DNA from: Chloroflexota bacterium
GTDB lineage: Bacteria > Chloroflexota > Anaerolineae > Caldilineales > Caldilineaceae
Direction: 5' to 3'
DNA: 11,881 bases
NCBI GenBank assembly: GCA_003577005.1
Contig: QEUW01000237.1
Location: 1-11,881 of the forward strand
A program made the position numbers and the translations under genes. The notes beneath the pieces were generated by a model, which saw nothing but the letters and a program-made list of their open reading frames with translations, was not told where the DNA came from and did no database searches. This document shows, one piece after another, positions 5,030 through 11,881 of the stretch (its first letter is position 1; each line of letters begins with the position of its first letter).

Positions 5030-8000
5030 CTACCGCATAATCGCCGGCAGGAATACCTGGACCGACGGAAGCTGCACAGACGGCTCAACCTGTACGAGCG
5101 TTTCGGTGCTCAATTGTCCCAGGCTGTTGCTGGCCGTGACACGCACCAGGTAGCTGCCCGCTTCGGCATACGCGTGGCTGACGCTGGCGCCGTCCGCTGT
5201 CGCGCCGTCGCCAAAGTCCCAGGTGTACCTTACGTTGCCACCCTCGGTGACATTGGCCGTGAAGTTGACCGCTTCGCCCACCCGCCGCGGGCCATCGTGT
5301 TCGATGGTCAGACCGGCCAGTGGCTCATCCTGCAAATCGAGGCTGGCGTCAACCGTAAACTGCCAGGTGTAGTGGTCGGGCATCATCCGCCCATCCAGCG
5401 TCGAGATACCGTCACTGCCGCCGCGCACACGCACGGTATAGCTCTGGCCATCCTCCAACGGTACAGCAGGGTCGAAGCGCATGCCAATGACTTCGGTAGC
5501 GTCCAGATTCTTGAGCAGAGACATCGTTCCTGGCAGCGGCGCCCCGTTGGCGTCGAACAGTTCCAGCGCACTGCCCACCGATTCGGGTTTCAGCGATGAG
5601 TGAAAGGCCACTGCGATTTCTGTCTTTGTCCCCACGGTGCTGCCGGGCACGGGTGTCCAACTGCGAGGCGAGACGGCCCACGGTTTCACACCCAGCAGAT
5701 CAGACCACTCGCTGTAGTTGCCGCTTTCGTCATAGGCGCGCACACCGACCCAGACTTCGCGATCGTCATCCAACCCCCAGAGCTTGGCGTCGATGAGGCC
5801 GGTGGCGGTCACCACCTCTTTGATGCCCAGCGTGCGGGTGTAGATGAACTGGGCCGGGTCAAACTCGAGCCCCATGCCGATCTCGTATCCCGCCAGGTCC
5901 AGCTCCTGGTTGGGCAGCCAGCCCAGCAGTTGGCCAGCCGGCAACGGGGTGCTCTCCCCGTCGAAGAGATCGGGCGTCTGCGGCGGGCGCCGGTCGAGCA
6001 CGTCGATCACGGGGTCAGCGGCCACCTGGACGGCGGGATTCTCTTCGTCTTCCACCGTGACCACCAGTTTATAGCGACCGGTGGGAACCTCGGTCAGGTC
6101 CCAACCGTAGGTACCCGCACCCAGCGACAGTTCTTCAACAAGCGTCCGCAGCCCGGTCAGGTCCAGGGTGACGCCATCCTCGGCCACGGGCGCATAGCCC
6201 ACGCTGACCTTTGCGTCGGGGTTGTCGCTGTCGCCTGCGTGCCAGGAGAGGGTGACGGCACTGCCGGCGCGGGCGCCATCACAGGTGACGATGATGTCAT
6301 CAGTCATGTCGATATCGCTGCACTGGGCGGTGACATCCGTCACCACCGGTTCGTTGTTCAAGGTGTACGACACTTTGGCGTACTCGGCCGGCGCATTGTC
6401 GATGATGAGCGTGTAGAGACCTGGCACGGCATCCTGCAGGATAAAGGCCAGTTGGTGGGTCTCGGTGAGCGTCCCCGTCTCGCGCAGAAAGGTGCTCGTC
6501 ACATTGTCCACCATCTGTTCGGTCAGGATTTCGCCGGTGGGCAGTTGCAGCCGCAGGCTGGGTTCGCCCGCCGGGTAGTCGATGCCAAAGAGCGTTGTGC
6601 CCATCTGTTTGACCTCGACCGGGATCGTCTCCTGGATGATGTTGGAGAGGTCGGCATCGGCGGGCAGCACCAGGCCGGCGGCGGCGATCTCCTCGGCGCT
6701 CATGGCTGCGCTGCGGAAGCCGGCCATCTGTTGCGCGGCCAACGCCCGTACCTGCGCAGCGTCGATCAGTTTGTAATCACCCGCCCCGCGCAGAATTACA
6801 CTCTTCTTGCCAAAGTCGTAGAAAAGAGTGACCTTGACAAAGAAACAGCATTTGGCTTGCCCTTGCAACCCGGCGACTTCACGGCCATCCGGTGCCCGGA
6901 AGCTGCCACCTCTGAAGGCGACCGAGCCGACGTTGATGCTTTTCGGGGGCAGGAACGGGCCGAACTGCCCCTTGCGCAGCCCCACAGCGAGAAAGGCTTC
7001 GGCCGTCCAGCGGAACTTCTTGGCGCCGTTGGTCAGCGTGACGTTGCCCATGCGCAGTTTGGCACCGCCATGCACCACGACCGCATCAACGGTAAAGCTG
7101 ACGTTGAAGCCTGCACCACCGTTAAAACCCTGGCGGTCACCTAGCCCGATGCTGGCGTTGGCGACATTGAAGACCAGCACCGAAAGCTGTGCGTTGGCCG
7201 TCATGGCAAAGGGACGCACCTGGAGTGAAGCGTTGCCGCGCGCCGTGACCAGAGGCATGTTGGCAATGCGGTACTTCGAACTGGCCACCAGGCTCACCGT
7301 CACTTTGGCTGTACCGCTGTTCAGGTCGAATTTTCCCCCCATCTCCAGCAGCTCCATGCCGGTAGCGCCGATGGGGATGCCGGGGCTGGTGGTTCTGAAG
7401 GTGACGCCCACCCCTAGCCCCTGGAAGCTACCGGCAGCGTTGGTGCGGAAGGAGAGATCCACGTTGATGCGCTTGTTGCCGCTGGGGTCCATGCCCGGCA
7501 GCGGCATGATGCCCGCGGCTTTGAATTCGTAGCCGCCCGCCGGTGTCTTGGCAAAATAACCCTTGAGGCCGACAAATTGGTAGCCGGCCATGGAGATGGG
7601 GGGCAGTTCGATGCCGCCGCCGGCGATATTCACGTCACCGTTGCCGCTGACGCTAAAACCGGCGACCTCGGCGCCCACGGCTTTGACACCCACAGGCACG
7701 CTCATCTTGGCCTTGTCCACCGCAAAACCGCCGGCAAACCCACGCGGGTTGTCAAGCTGGAAGGTAAAGCCAGCGATCTTGACGCCAAAGCTGCTCATTT
7801 TGAATTCTTCATTGTCCAGGCAGTTGGTCGCCCCGGATGGACAGATGGTCCGCACATTACGCCCGCCACGCATGATAAAGGTGGCGTCGGTGGTGAGGCC
7901 GGCATTGCCGGGCAGATTGAGCGCCAGCTTGCCGTTCATGGTCAGGGTCACCACGCCGTTTTGTACGCCGATGCCGCCCTGCAATTTGCCGGTAAAGGCC

Positions 8001-9436
8001 TTGTTTTTGAGCTCCGGCAGGTCGATGGCGCCGCCTTGCAGACCAAAGACCAGGTCGCGCTGGTTGTCGATGCCCAACTTGAAGCCGGTGATGGCCCCGC
8101 TCTGTTGGCCGCCATAGATATTGATCCATTGCAGCCGGACGCGCTCGGCGGTCAGCCCAAAGAAGTTGCCCGCCGGGTCCATCACCATGGTCAGTTCTTC
8201 GGGTTGCAGGATCATGCTGCTCAGGTGGAGCGGAATGTTTACCGACGCCAATTTGGTGCTCATGAAGGGCTGGAACTGCCCATTGACCTGGCGCGCCCCC
8301 AGACGCAGCGCCACCGGGAACCGTTGGCCAATGCCGAGCGGCGCATCCTGCCCGCCCGACATGATGGTCGTGCTGATGTTGACAGTGTAGGTCTTCGACT
8401 GGTTGTCAAAGGTCAACCCGGCGGATTGCTGGCGCAGCGAAAAGGCGTCGCCTACTGTCCAGTCCGGCAGGGGAACCGAACCACCCCCCAGGTCCCAGGC
8501 GCCGTCCTTATAGCGCAGCTTTTCCAGGCGGAAGACCAGGTCGGGGTGGGCCGGGTCGAGATTGGGCATGCCGGGGTTGTCGCTTTTGCGCACGTCGATG
8601 ATGCCGGCTTCAAAGCTGGCGCTCTTCTCCTCGGAACCTGGTTGGATGGTCACTTTCTGCGCATCGAAGAGCAAACCCGCCAGCCGCACCTTGAAACCGT
8701 CGACCGCGCCGCTAAACTTGCCCTGCTCGTCGATGGTGACGCGCGTGATCAGCCTGAGGTTGGGCGTCTCGGCATGGTCATTGAGCCGGAGATTAGTGGG
8801 GATGGTGGCAGTGAATTTTTTGGTTTTGATATCGATTTCAACGTTGACATCCTTCAGCTCTTCGACCGTGCCGCCGTCTTTGAACAGTTTCTTCATGCCG
8901 GTACGGTCCAGAAACGCAAAGTCGACATTTCCATTGTGCGGAATCCCTTTCTCTTTGAAAAGAGGAACCGCACCCGGGGCTGGATTATAGATGCGTTGTT
9001 GAATCGTATCGACATAAAAGATGCCCGGCTCAACACGCTGATCATCAATCAATCTGGCACTGCTCGCCAAGGTTGTGACGGTCAGGTCATTGAAGAAGTG
9101 AAGCTGTCCTTCCACAAAGTCAGCTGTGCCATATTGGTGATGAGGTTCGTCAAAATGGAAAAAAGCGGCAGCGACATACCCCCTATCCTCCACTTCGCCA
9201 CGATCGGTCACCAACACGACCGGATCGCCATTTTTGGGGGCGATGGTGACATTAAATTCTGCCACGAACCCGTCCGCATTCTCGTTCATAATGTCGGCGC
9301 AGACGGTCAGGTTGCCTGCATCACGGCAGGTGCGCCCCTGGCCTTGCGCCGGCAGCGACAGCCCGGCGGCGACAACCGCCAGCAGCGCGGCCAGCACGCC
9401 GTAGCGGAGATAGTGAAACCATGGTGTTTTGTACAT
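5030..9436 (-). CDS. Large secreted multidomain protein with SbsA-type Ig-like and PKD domains
   Basis: 1468-residue exported protein. Residues 1-34 form a signal peptide: a basic start, a hydrophobic core around 13-29 (VLAALLAVVAAG), and a small-residue cleavage zone near LPAQGQG. Residues about 40-890 are a long glycine-rich, beta-strand-rich body without a family I recognise. It contains diverged modules marked by GGGSVPLP (317-324), GGAIDLP (468-474) and GGGIELP (606-612). A helical stretch (890-920) separates this from Ig/fibronectin-like domains (about 1000-1250, ending YDESGNYSEWSD). An SbsA-like Ig domain follows (about 1257-1363, FDPAVPLEDGQSYTVRVRG), then a PKD domain (1375-1451, YTWDFGDGATADGASVSHAYAEAGSY). 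The last residues are VFLPAIMR. Eight cysteines fall in four close pairs (37/46, 532/539, 863/864, 1039/1052), consistent with extracellular disulfides. The start has AGAGGA 11 nt upstream. It is 17 bp downstream of the 85-residue gene. Probably a surface or matrix protein; no catalytic motif is visible. Confidence 0.85.
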   Translation of the reverse strand: MYKTPWFHYLRYGVLAALLAVVAAGLSLPAQGQGRTCRDAGNLTVCADIMNENADGFVAEFNVTIAPKNGDPVVLVTDRGEVEDRGYVAAAFFHFDEPHHQYGTADFVEGQLHFFNDLTVTTLASSARLIDDQRVEPGIFYVDTIQQRIYNPAPGAVPLFKEKGIPHNGNVDFAFLDRTGMKKLFKDGGTVEELKDVNVEIDIKTKKFTATIPTNLRLNDHAETPNLRLITRVTIDEQGKFSGAVDGFKVRLAGLLFDAQKVTIQPGSEEKSASFEAGIIDVRKSDNPGMPNLDPAHPDLVFRLEKLRYKDGAWDLGGGSVPLPDWTVGDAFSLRQQSAGLTFDNQSKTYTVNISTTIMSGGQDAPLGIGQRFPVALRLGARQVNGQFQPFMSTKLASVNIPLHLSSMILQPEELTMVMDPAGNFFGLTAERVRLQWINIYGGQQSGAITGFKLGIDNQRDLVFGLQGGAIDLPELKNKAFTGKLQGGIGVQNGVVTLTMNGKLALNLPGNAGLTTDATFIMRGGRNVRTICPSGATNCLDNEEFKMSSFGVKIAGFTFQLDNPRGFAGGFAVDKAKMSVPVGVKAVGAEVAGFSVSGNGDVNIAGGGIELPPISMAGYQFVGLKGYFAKTPAGGYEFKAAGIMPLPGMDPSGNKRINVDLSFRTNAAGSFQGLGVGVTFRTTSPGIPIGATGMELLEMGGKFDLNSGTAKVTVSLVASSKYRIANMPLVTARGNASLQVRPFAMTANAQLSVLVFNVANASIGLGDRQGFNGGAGFNVSFTVDAVVVHGGAKLRMGNVTLTNGAKKFRWTAEAFLAVGLRKGQFGPFLPPKSINVGSVAFRGGSFRAPDGREVAGLQGQAKCCFFVKVTLFYDFGKKSVILRGAGDYKLIDAAQVRALAAQQMAGFRSAAMSAEEIAAAGLVLPADADLSNIIQETIPVEVKQMGTTLFGIDYPAGEPSLRLQLPTGEILTEQMVDNVTSTFLRETGTLTETHQLAFILQDAVPGLYTLIIDNAPAEYAKVSYTLNNEPVVTDVTAQCSDIDMTDDIIVTCDGARAGSAVTLSWHAGDSDNPDAKVSVGYAPVAEDGVTLDLTGLRTLVEELSLGAGTYGWDLTEVPTGRYKLVVTVEDEENPAVQVAADPVIDVLDRRPPQTPDLFDGESTPLPAGQLLGWLPNQELDLAGYEIGMGLEFDPAQFIYTRTLGIKEVVTATGLIDAKLWGLDDDREVWVGVRAYDESGNYSEWSDLLGVKPWAVSPRSWTPVPGSTVGTKTEIAVAFHSSLKPESVGSALELFDANGAPLPGTMSLLKNLDATEVIGMRFDPAVPLEDGQSYTVRVRGGSDGISTLDGRMMPDHYTWQFTVDASLDLQDEPLAGLTIEHDGPRRVGEAVNFTANVTEGGNVRYTWDFGDGATADGASVSHAYAEAGSYLVRVTASNSLGQLSTETLVQVEPSVQLPSVQVFLPAIMR

Positions 9437-9453
9437 GATGATTCAAATCCTCT

Positions 9454-9711
9454 TTATCGTTGTTCTGATACGTTTACGTTTTGTTGCACCAATTTCCGAA
9501 CGGACAACGGCGTCTGTGCGGCGGTCCGCCAATACGGACGCAGCCGGTCCTGCACAGGCTGCCACCACTTGCCCAGCCCGATCTGCCGCTGGGCGGGCTG
9601 GGCCGGAACAGCCGCGGACGCCTCATGCAGCGCCATCCGCTTGCGCAGACGACGCTCCTGTTCCTCCTTCTCGTGTTGGATCTGTAGTTCGAACAGTCTT
9701 GGGTGGATCAT
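9454..9711 (-). CDS. Small highly charged hypothetical protein (85 aa)
   Basis: 85-residue protein that I cannot assign to a family. Residues 6-30 are strongly helical and charged (LFELQIQHEKEEQERRLRKR), followed by an Ala/Pro linker and a Trp- and Arg-containing stretch (GKWWQPVQDRLRPYWRTAAQ). There is no signal peptide or membrane segment. The start at ATG 9711 is chosen rather than an in-frame upstream start because AAGGAG sits 6 nt before it, an excellent ribosome-binding site. The upstream frame would also replace the conserved-looking sequence of the overlapping gene. It overlaps the preceding 93-residue gene by 89 bp in a different frame and ends 17 bp before the giant secreted-protein gene, so it is likely in the same operon. 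It could be an accessory or regulatory protein for that exported product, which is inference. Confidence 0.6.
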   Translation of the reverse strand: MIHPRLFELQIQHEKEEQERRLRKRMALHEASAAVPAQPAQRQIGLGKWWQPVQDRLRPYWRTAAQTPLSVRKLVQQNVNVSEQR

Positions 9712-9904
9712 CCAGTTCTCCTTGTAGAAAATCGAGCAGGGCGGACAGGTCGGCAAAGCCGTGACGTCCCGGTTCTGAGACCGCCTCCAGGCTAAATCGC
9801 CAGGTGAGGTCTGCGCCCTGAGGTTCGGCCCAGCAGCGCAACAAATAGGCTCGATAGAGCCGCCGCTCAGATTTGTTAGCGGCGGGCGCGTCACGATGTT
9901 GCAT
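9623..9904 (-). CDS. Small conserved-looking hypothetical protein (93 aa)
   Basis: 93-residue soluble protein. The core ERRLYRAYLLRCWAEPQG (residues 13-30), WRFSLE (35-40) and GFADLSALLDFLQGEL (49-64) has the layout of small uncharacterised proteins that I recall as common in Chloroflexota; I know no function. The core ends at about residue 64. The remaining 29 residues (PPKTVRTTDPTREGGTG...) are low complexity and overlap the next gene in another frame, so they look like run-on after loss of an earlier stop. The ATG at 9904 begins 30 bp after the stop of the response regulator. The ribosome-binding site is modest (AGGG 10 nt upstream), so translation may be coupled to the regulator gene. Confidence 0.6.
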   Translation of the reverse strand: MQHRDAPAANKSERRLYRAYLLRCWAEPQGADLTWRFSLEAVSEPGRHGFADLSALLDFLQGELDDPPKTVRTTDPTREGGTGASSAQADGAA

Positions 9905-9934
9905 CCCTATACATCCCTGAAACGTTCTTCTTGC

Positions 9935-10591
9935 TCACATCTCGACCACCAGCCGGTGTTTGACGGCATAGAGGGCGGCCTGAGTGCGATCACCCAGGCA
10001 CAATTTGCCCAGAATGGCGCTGATGTGGCCTTTCACCGTACCTTCGGTGAGGTAGAGCGTGCGGGCGATCTCCTTGTTGCGTTTGCCCTGGGCCACCAGA
10101 CGCAGGACATCAAGCTCACGTCTGGTGAGGGGCGAGCGCTGGCTGAACAGAGCAGTCGCCTGGTGCATGAGCACGCGCTGTGCTTCAGGATGAAGCGTCG
10201 GCTCGGCGCGGGCAGCGCTGCGCACGGCTCGTACCAAATCATCGAGCTGCACTTCTTTGAACAGATAGCCAATGGCGCCAGCCTGGATCGCTCCTCGCAC
10301 CAGATGATCCTCCTTCCAATCAGTGAGCACAACCACCTGGCACGCGGGGTCGAGTTGGCGGATGTGGCGGATGGTCTCGACGCCATCGGTCTCGGGTAGG
10401 CGCAGCTCCATGATGACCAGATCGGGGTGTAGGCGCTGCACCTGGCGCAAGGCCTCGCTGCCGCACACCGCCTCGCCGACGACGGCAAGGTCGCTCTCAG
10501 CCATCAGCACCGCCCGCAGCCCGGCGCGCACGATGACATGGCTATCAACCAGTAGAATACGGGTTTGGGTGGGCATGGATGGTTTCCACAT
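9935..10591 (-). CDS. NarL/FixJ (LuxR-type) response regulator with Glu at the phospho-acceptor site
   Basis: 218-residue DNA-binding regulator. It has an N-terminal receiver (residues 5-120, ILLVDSHVIVRAGL at the start) and a C-terminal LuxR helix-turn-helix (about 154-215, SPLTRRELDVLRLVAQGKRNKEIARTLYLTEGTVKGHI). The receiver keeps D16, T90 and K112, but the second acidic-pocket residue is S17 instead of Asp. The phospho-acceptor in IMELRLPETDG is E62 (GAG, bases 10406-10408) instead of Asp. It may therefore work without phosphorylation or mimic the active state. ATG 10591 is chosen because AAGGGA lies 9 nt upstream; other in-frame starts exist at 10624 (TTG), 10600 and 10576. No histidine kinase gene is adjacent in this window. 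It is first of a minus-strand set leading to the secreted protein and is divergent from the BTAD regulator. Confidence 0.9.
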   Translation of the reverse strand: MWKPSMPTQTRILLVDSHVIVRAGLRAVLMAESDLAVVGEAVCGSEALRQVQRLHPDLVIMELRLPETDGVETIRHIRQLDPACQVVVLTDWKEDHLVRGAIQAGAIGYLFKEVQLDDLVRAVRSAARAEPTLHPEAQRVLMHQATALFSQRSPLTRRELDVLRLVAQGKRNKEIARTLYLTEGTVKGHISAILGKLCLGDRTQAALYAVKHRLVVEM

Positions 10592-10656
10592 CAGTCGCAT
10601 TCCCTTTCTGAACCTCGCTTGCAATCACCGAACTGGACACGCCAGAACAAACAGCA

Positions 10657-10741
10657 GGTCACAGAGGGCACAAAGAAGACACAGCGCGCACGGAGAACAG
10701 CCTCTGTGTTCTCCGTGGGAACTTGGTGATCTCTGTGGACC
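10657..10741. repeat. Nested palindromic element in the divergent regulator gap
   Basis: The inner stem is CACGGAGAACA (10689-10699) paired perfectly with TGTTCTCCGTG (10707-10717) around a 7-nt loop. The outer stem is GGTCACAGAG (10657-10666) against CTCTGTGGACC (10731-10741), matching except for one extra G. The CACAGAG / CTCTGTG wording is one I recall from palindromic intergenic repeats in several bacterial phyla. It lies between two divergent regulatory genes and could be either repeat DNA or a regulatory site. Confidence 0.6.
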
Positions 10742-10798
10742 GCTTTTTGTTCTTTTCAAACTGTCTCCGCACGCTTCAACGCAACCGGCCGGTCGTGG

Positions 10799-10804
10799 TA
10801 TACT
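10799..10804 (+). promoter_or_regulatory. Candidate -10 box TATACT for the BTAD regulator
   Basis: TATACT lies 40 bp before the ATG at 10844. An acceptable but weak -35 (TTCAAC, 10775-10780) lies 18 bp upstream. The position fits a short leader; the assignment rests mainly on the -10 box. Confidence 0.3.
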
Positions 10805-10821
10805 GTAGCGGGCGGGTGACA

Positions 10822-10846
10822 ATGGAGTGCAAATGGAGTGCAAATG
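10822..10846 (+). repeat. 11-bp tandem repeat covering the ribosome-binding site and start codon
   Basis: ATGGAGTGCAA occurs at 10822-10832 and again at 10833-10843, and a third partial copy (ATGAGTGC) supplies the true start at 10844. Because 11 is not a multiple of 3, the three ATGs fall in three different frames; only the last opens the BTAD reading frame. GGAG in the second copy gives a 5-nt-spaced ribosome-binding site. Confidence 0.8.
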
Positions 10847-11881
10847 AGTGCGATACAGGAACCCGCACAGGGCGTTTTGTATTTGCATTTGCTGGGCAGC
10901 CCGCAACTGCTTTGCGGTTCGATGCCGCTGGCGCTGGAGACGGCCAAGGCGAGGGCGCTGCTCTTCTATCTGGCGGTCACGGGGCAGCGTTGCCGCCGCG
11001 AGGTGCTGGTCGACCTGCTCTGGGGCGAGATGGCCGAAGCGGCGGCGCGGCGCAATCTTACCGCTACATTGACCAGCCTGCGCCGCGAACTGGCGCCTTA
11101 CTTGCTGGTAGAGCCGGATGAGATTGCCTTCAATCCCGCCGCGCCTCACTTTGTCGATGTGCTGCGCTTTCGACAGTTGCTGGCCGCCGGGCGCGCCGCC
11201 AACGACCTGGCGCAGGTGCGCGAGGCGGTGGCCCTCTATCGGGGTGACTTTCTAGCAGGATTCACGGTCAAGAACGCCACCACCTTTGAAGAGTGGGCGG
11301 CGGCACAGCGCGAACAGCTGCGCGAGCAGATGCTGTTGGCGCTCCAGTTGCTGTTGGACGAAGCCGTCGTGCGCGCTGACTACGCCAGCGGGCTCGACTA
11401 TGCCAATCAACTGCTGGCTATGGACCCCTGGCGGGAAATTGCCCACCGCCAGTTGATGGTTCTCCATGCCCAAAGCGGACGGCGCGATGCCGCGCTGGCA
11501 CAATTCGAGCTCTGTCGCCGCATCCTGGTCGAAGAGCTGGGCGTTGACCCGATGCCGGAGACGCTCGCTCTACACGCCCGGCTACTGGCCGCCGATGCGC
11601 CACCGGCTCACAATCTGCCGCCTCAGCCCAACTATTTTGTCGGGCGCACGAGCGAACTCCGCCAAATCAACGAGCATCTGGCCGATGACGCCTGCCGCCT
11701 GTTGACTGTTGTCGGGCCGGGCGGGATCGGCAAGACGCGCCTGGCGCTGGAAGCCGCGCGCCACTTCACCACACCTGACCGCCTGCTCAGTCCGGTCAAT
11801 TTTGTAGATGGCGTCTATTTTGTCTCGCTGGCCGGTATAGCCGGTGCGGCCAGGCCCGGCGCCGGGGGATACCAGGCCGAT
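10844..11881 (+). CDS. BTAD (SARP/AfsR-like) transcriptional regulator with P-loop ATPase domain, 3'-truncated by window end
   Basis: The open frame covers 346 residues to the window edge. Residues about 10-95 are a winged-helix DNA-binding domain of the OmpR/SARP type (ALETAKARALLFYLAV, CRREVLVDLLWGEMAEAAARRNLTATLTSLRREL). Residues 103-249 are a bacterial transcriptional activation domain of TPR-like repeats (VDVLRFRQLLA, ALYRGDFLAGF, LGVDPMPETLALHARLL). An ATPase module follows: YFVGRTSEL (264-272) and Walker A GPGGIGKTR (291-299). Such proteins usually continue with the rest of an NB-ARC/STAND ATPase and C-terminal TPRs for another 500 or more residues. The start is fixed by GGAG 5 nt upstream and by frame. 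It is divergent from the response regulator, so either could control the secreted-protein operon. The last ~15 residues (IAGAARPGAGGYQAD) look less typical of the family but remain in frame. Confidence 0.88.
   Translation, partial: MSAIQEPAQGVLYLHLLGSPQLLCGSMPLALETAKARALLFYLAVTGQRCRREVLVDLLWGEMAEAAARRNLTATLTSLRRELAPYLLVEPDEIAFNPAAPHFVDVLRFRQLLAAGRAANDLAQVREAVALYRGDFLAGFTVKNATTFEEWAAAQREQLREQMLLALQLLLDEAVVRADYASGLDYANQLLAMDPWREIAHRQLMVLHAQSGRRDAALAQFELCRRILVEELGVDPMPETLALHARLLAADAPPAHNLPPQPNYFVGRTSELRQINEHLADDACRLLTVVGPGGIGKTRLALEAARHFTTPDRLLSPVNFVDGVYFVSLAGIAGAARPGAGGYQAD

Noticed and set aside
7577..9727. Plus-strand open frame of 716 codons antisense to the secreted-protein gene
   Set aside because: It lies antisense to a gene with a signal peptide, PKD domain and consistent composition. 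Its translation has no domain or signal and arises from few stops in GC-rich DNA. The same holds for 5600-7144.
9454..9894. Longer, 146-residue version of the 85-residue protein
   Set aside because: The extension overlaps the conserved-looking core of the 93-residue gene in another frame, while the internal ATG at 9711 has an AAGGAG six bases upstream.
9935..10624. TTG start at 10624 for the response regulator
   Set aside because: It adds 11 residues unlike receiver domains. ATG 10591 has a properly spaced AAGGGA.
10723..11121. Plus-strand 132-codon open frame over the BTAD gene start
   Set aside because: It is out of frame with the BTAD gene, which shows clear winged-helix, BTAD and Walker A sequence and remains open to the window end.
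1..11881. CRISPR array, tRNA or known defence system
   Set aside because: No regularly spaced direct repeats, cloverleaf sequences or recognised defence genes were seen on either strand.

Overview
The window looks like chromosomal DNA of a GC-rich, filamentous-type Chloroflexota (Caldilineae/Anaerolineae-like). This is inferred from gene style: a BTAD/SARP-type regulator fused to an ATPase, a giant secreted PKD protein ending in VFLPAIMR, an RNHCP protein and an LLM-class oxidoreductase. There is no rRNA or marker gene to prove it. All genes but one are on the minus strand.

Layout. Positions 1-68 hold an imperfect palindrome. Next comes an LLM-class flavin oxidoreductase (86-1132) and an RNHCP zinc-ribbon protein (1204-1527), both minus. 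Positions 1528-2154 carry no complete gene. They hold a short 16S-rRNA-like patch, a GC-rich hairpin, a strong minus-strand promoter feeding an 11-codon open frame, and a clear non-autonomous mobile element. That element is a MITE of 135 bp with perfect 18-bp terminal inverted repeats, flanked by a 9-bp target duplication. A compact minus-strand operon follows in transcription order: a SufS/IscS-like class V PLP enzyme (3208-4689), a DUF4395 membrane protein (2745-3185) and a GNAT acetyltransferase (2155-2709). The 340-bp gap at 4690-5029 is full of dyad symmetries built on CAAAACCG / CGGTTTTG.

The right half is a second minus-strand gene set. It has a NarL/LuxR-type response regulator whose phospho-acceptor Asp is replaced by Glu (9935-10591), two small conserved-looking proteins that overlap out of frame (9623-9904 and 9454-9711), and a 1468-residue secreted multidomain protein (5030-9436). 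Divergent from it, on the plus strand, a BTAD-ATPase regulator begins at 10844 and runs off the window. The divergent gap (10592-10843) contains an 86-bp nested palindrome and an 11-bp tandem duplication of the ribosome-binding/start region.

How the genes may work together (inference). The desulfurase-like enzyme and the DUF4395 protein could form a sulfur-handling pair. The response regulator, the two small proteins and the giant secreted protein look co-transcribed, with the divergent BTAD regulator as a candidate controller. The strongest unusual signals are the MITE, the D-to-E receiver, and the large secreted protein with diverged ~140-residue modules and no recognised catalytic domain. 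I do not see CRISPR, tRNA, phage or known defence genes.
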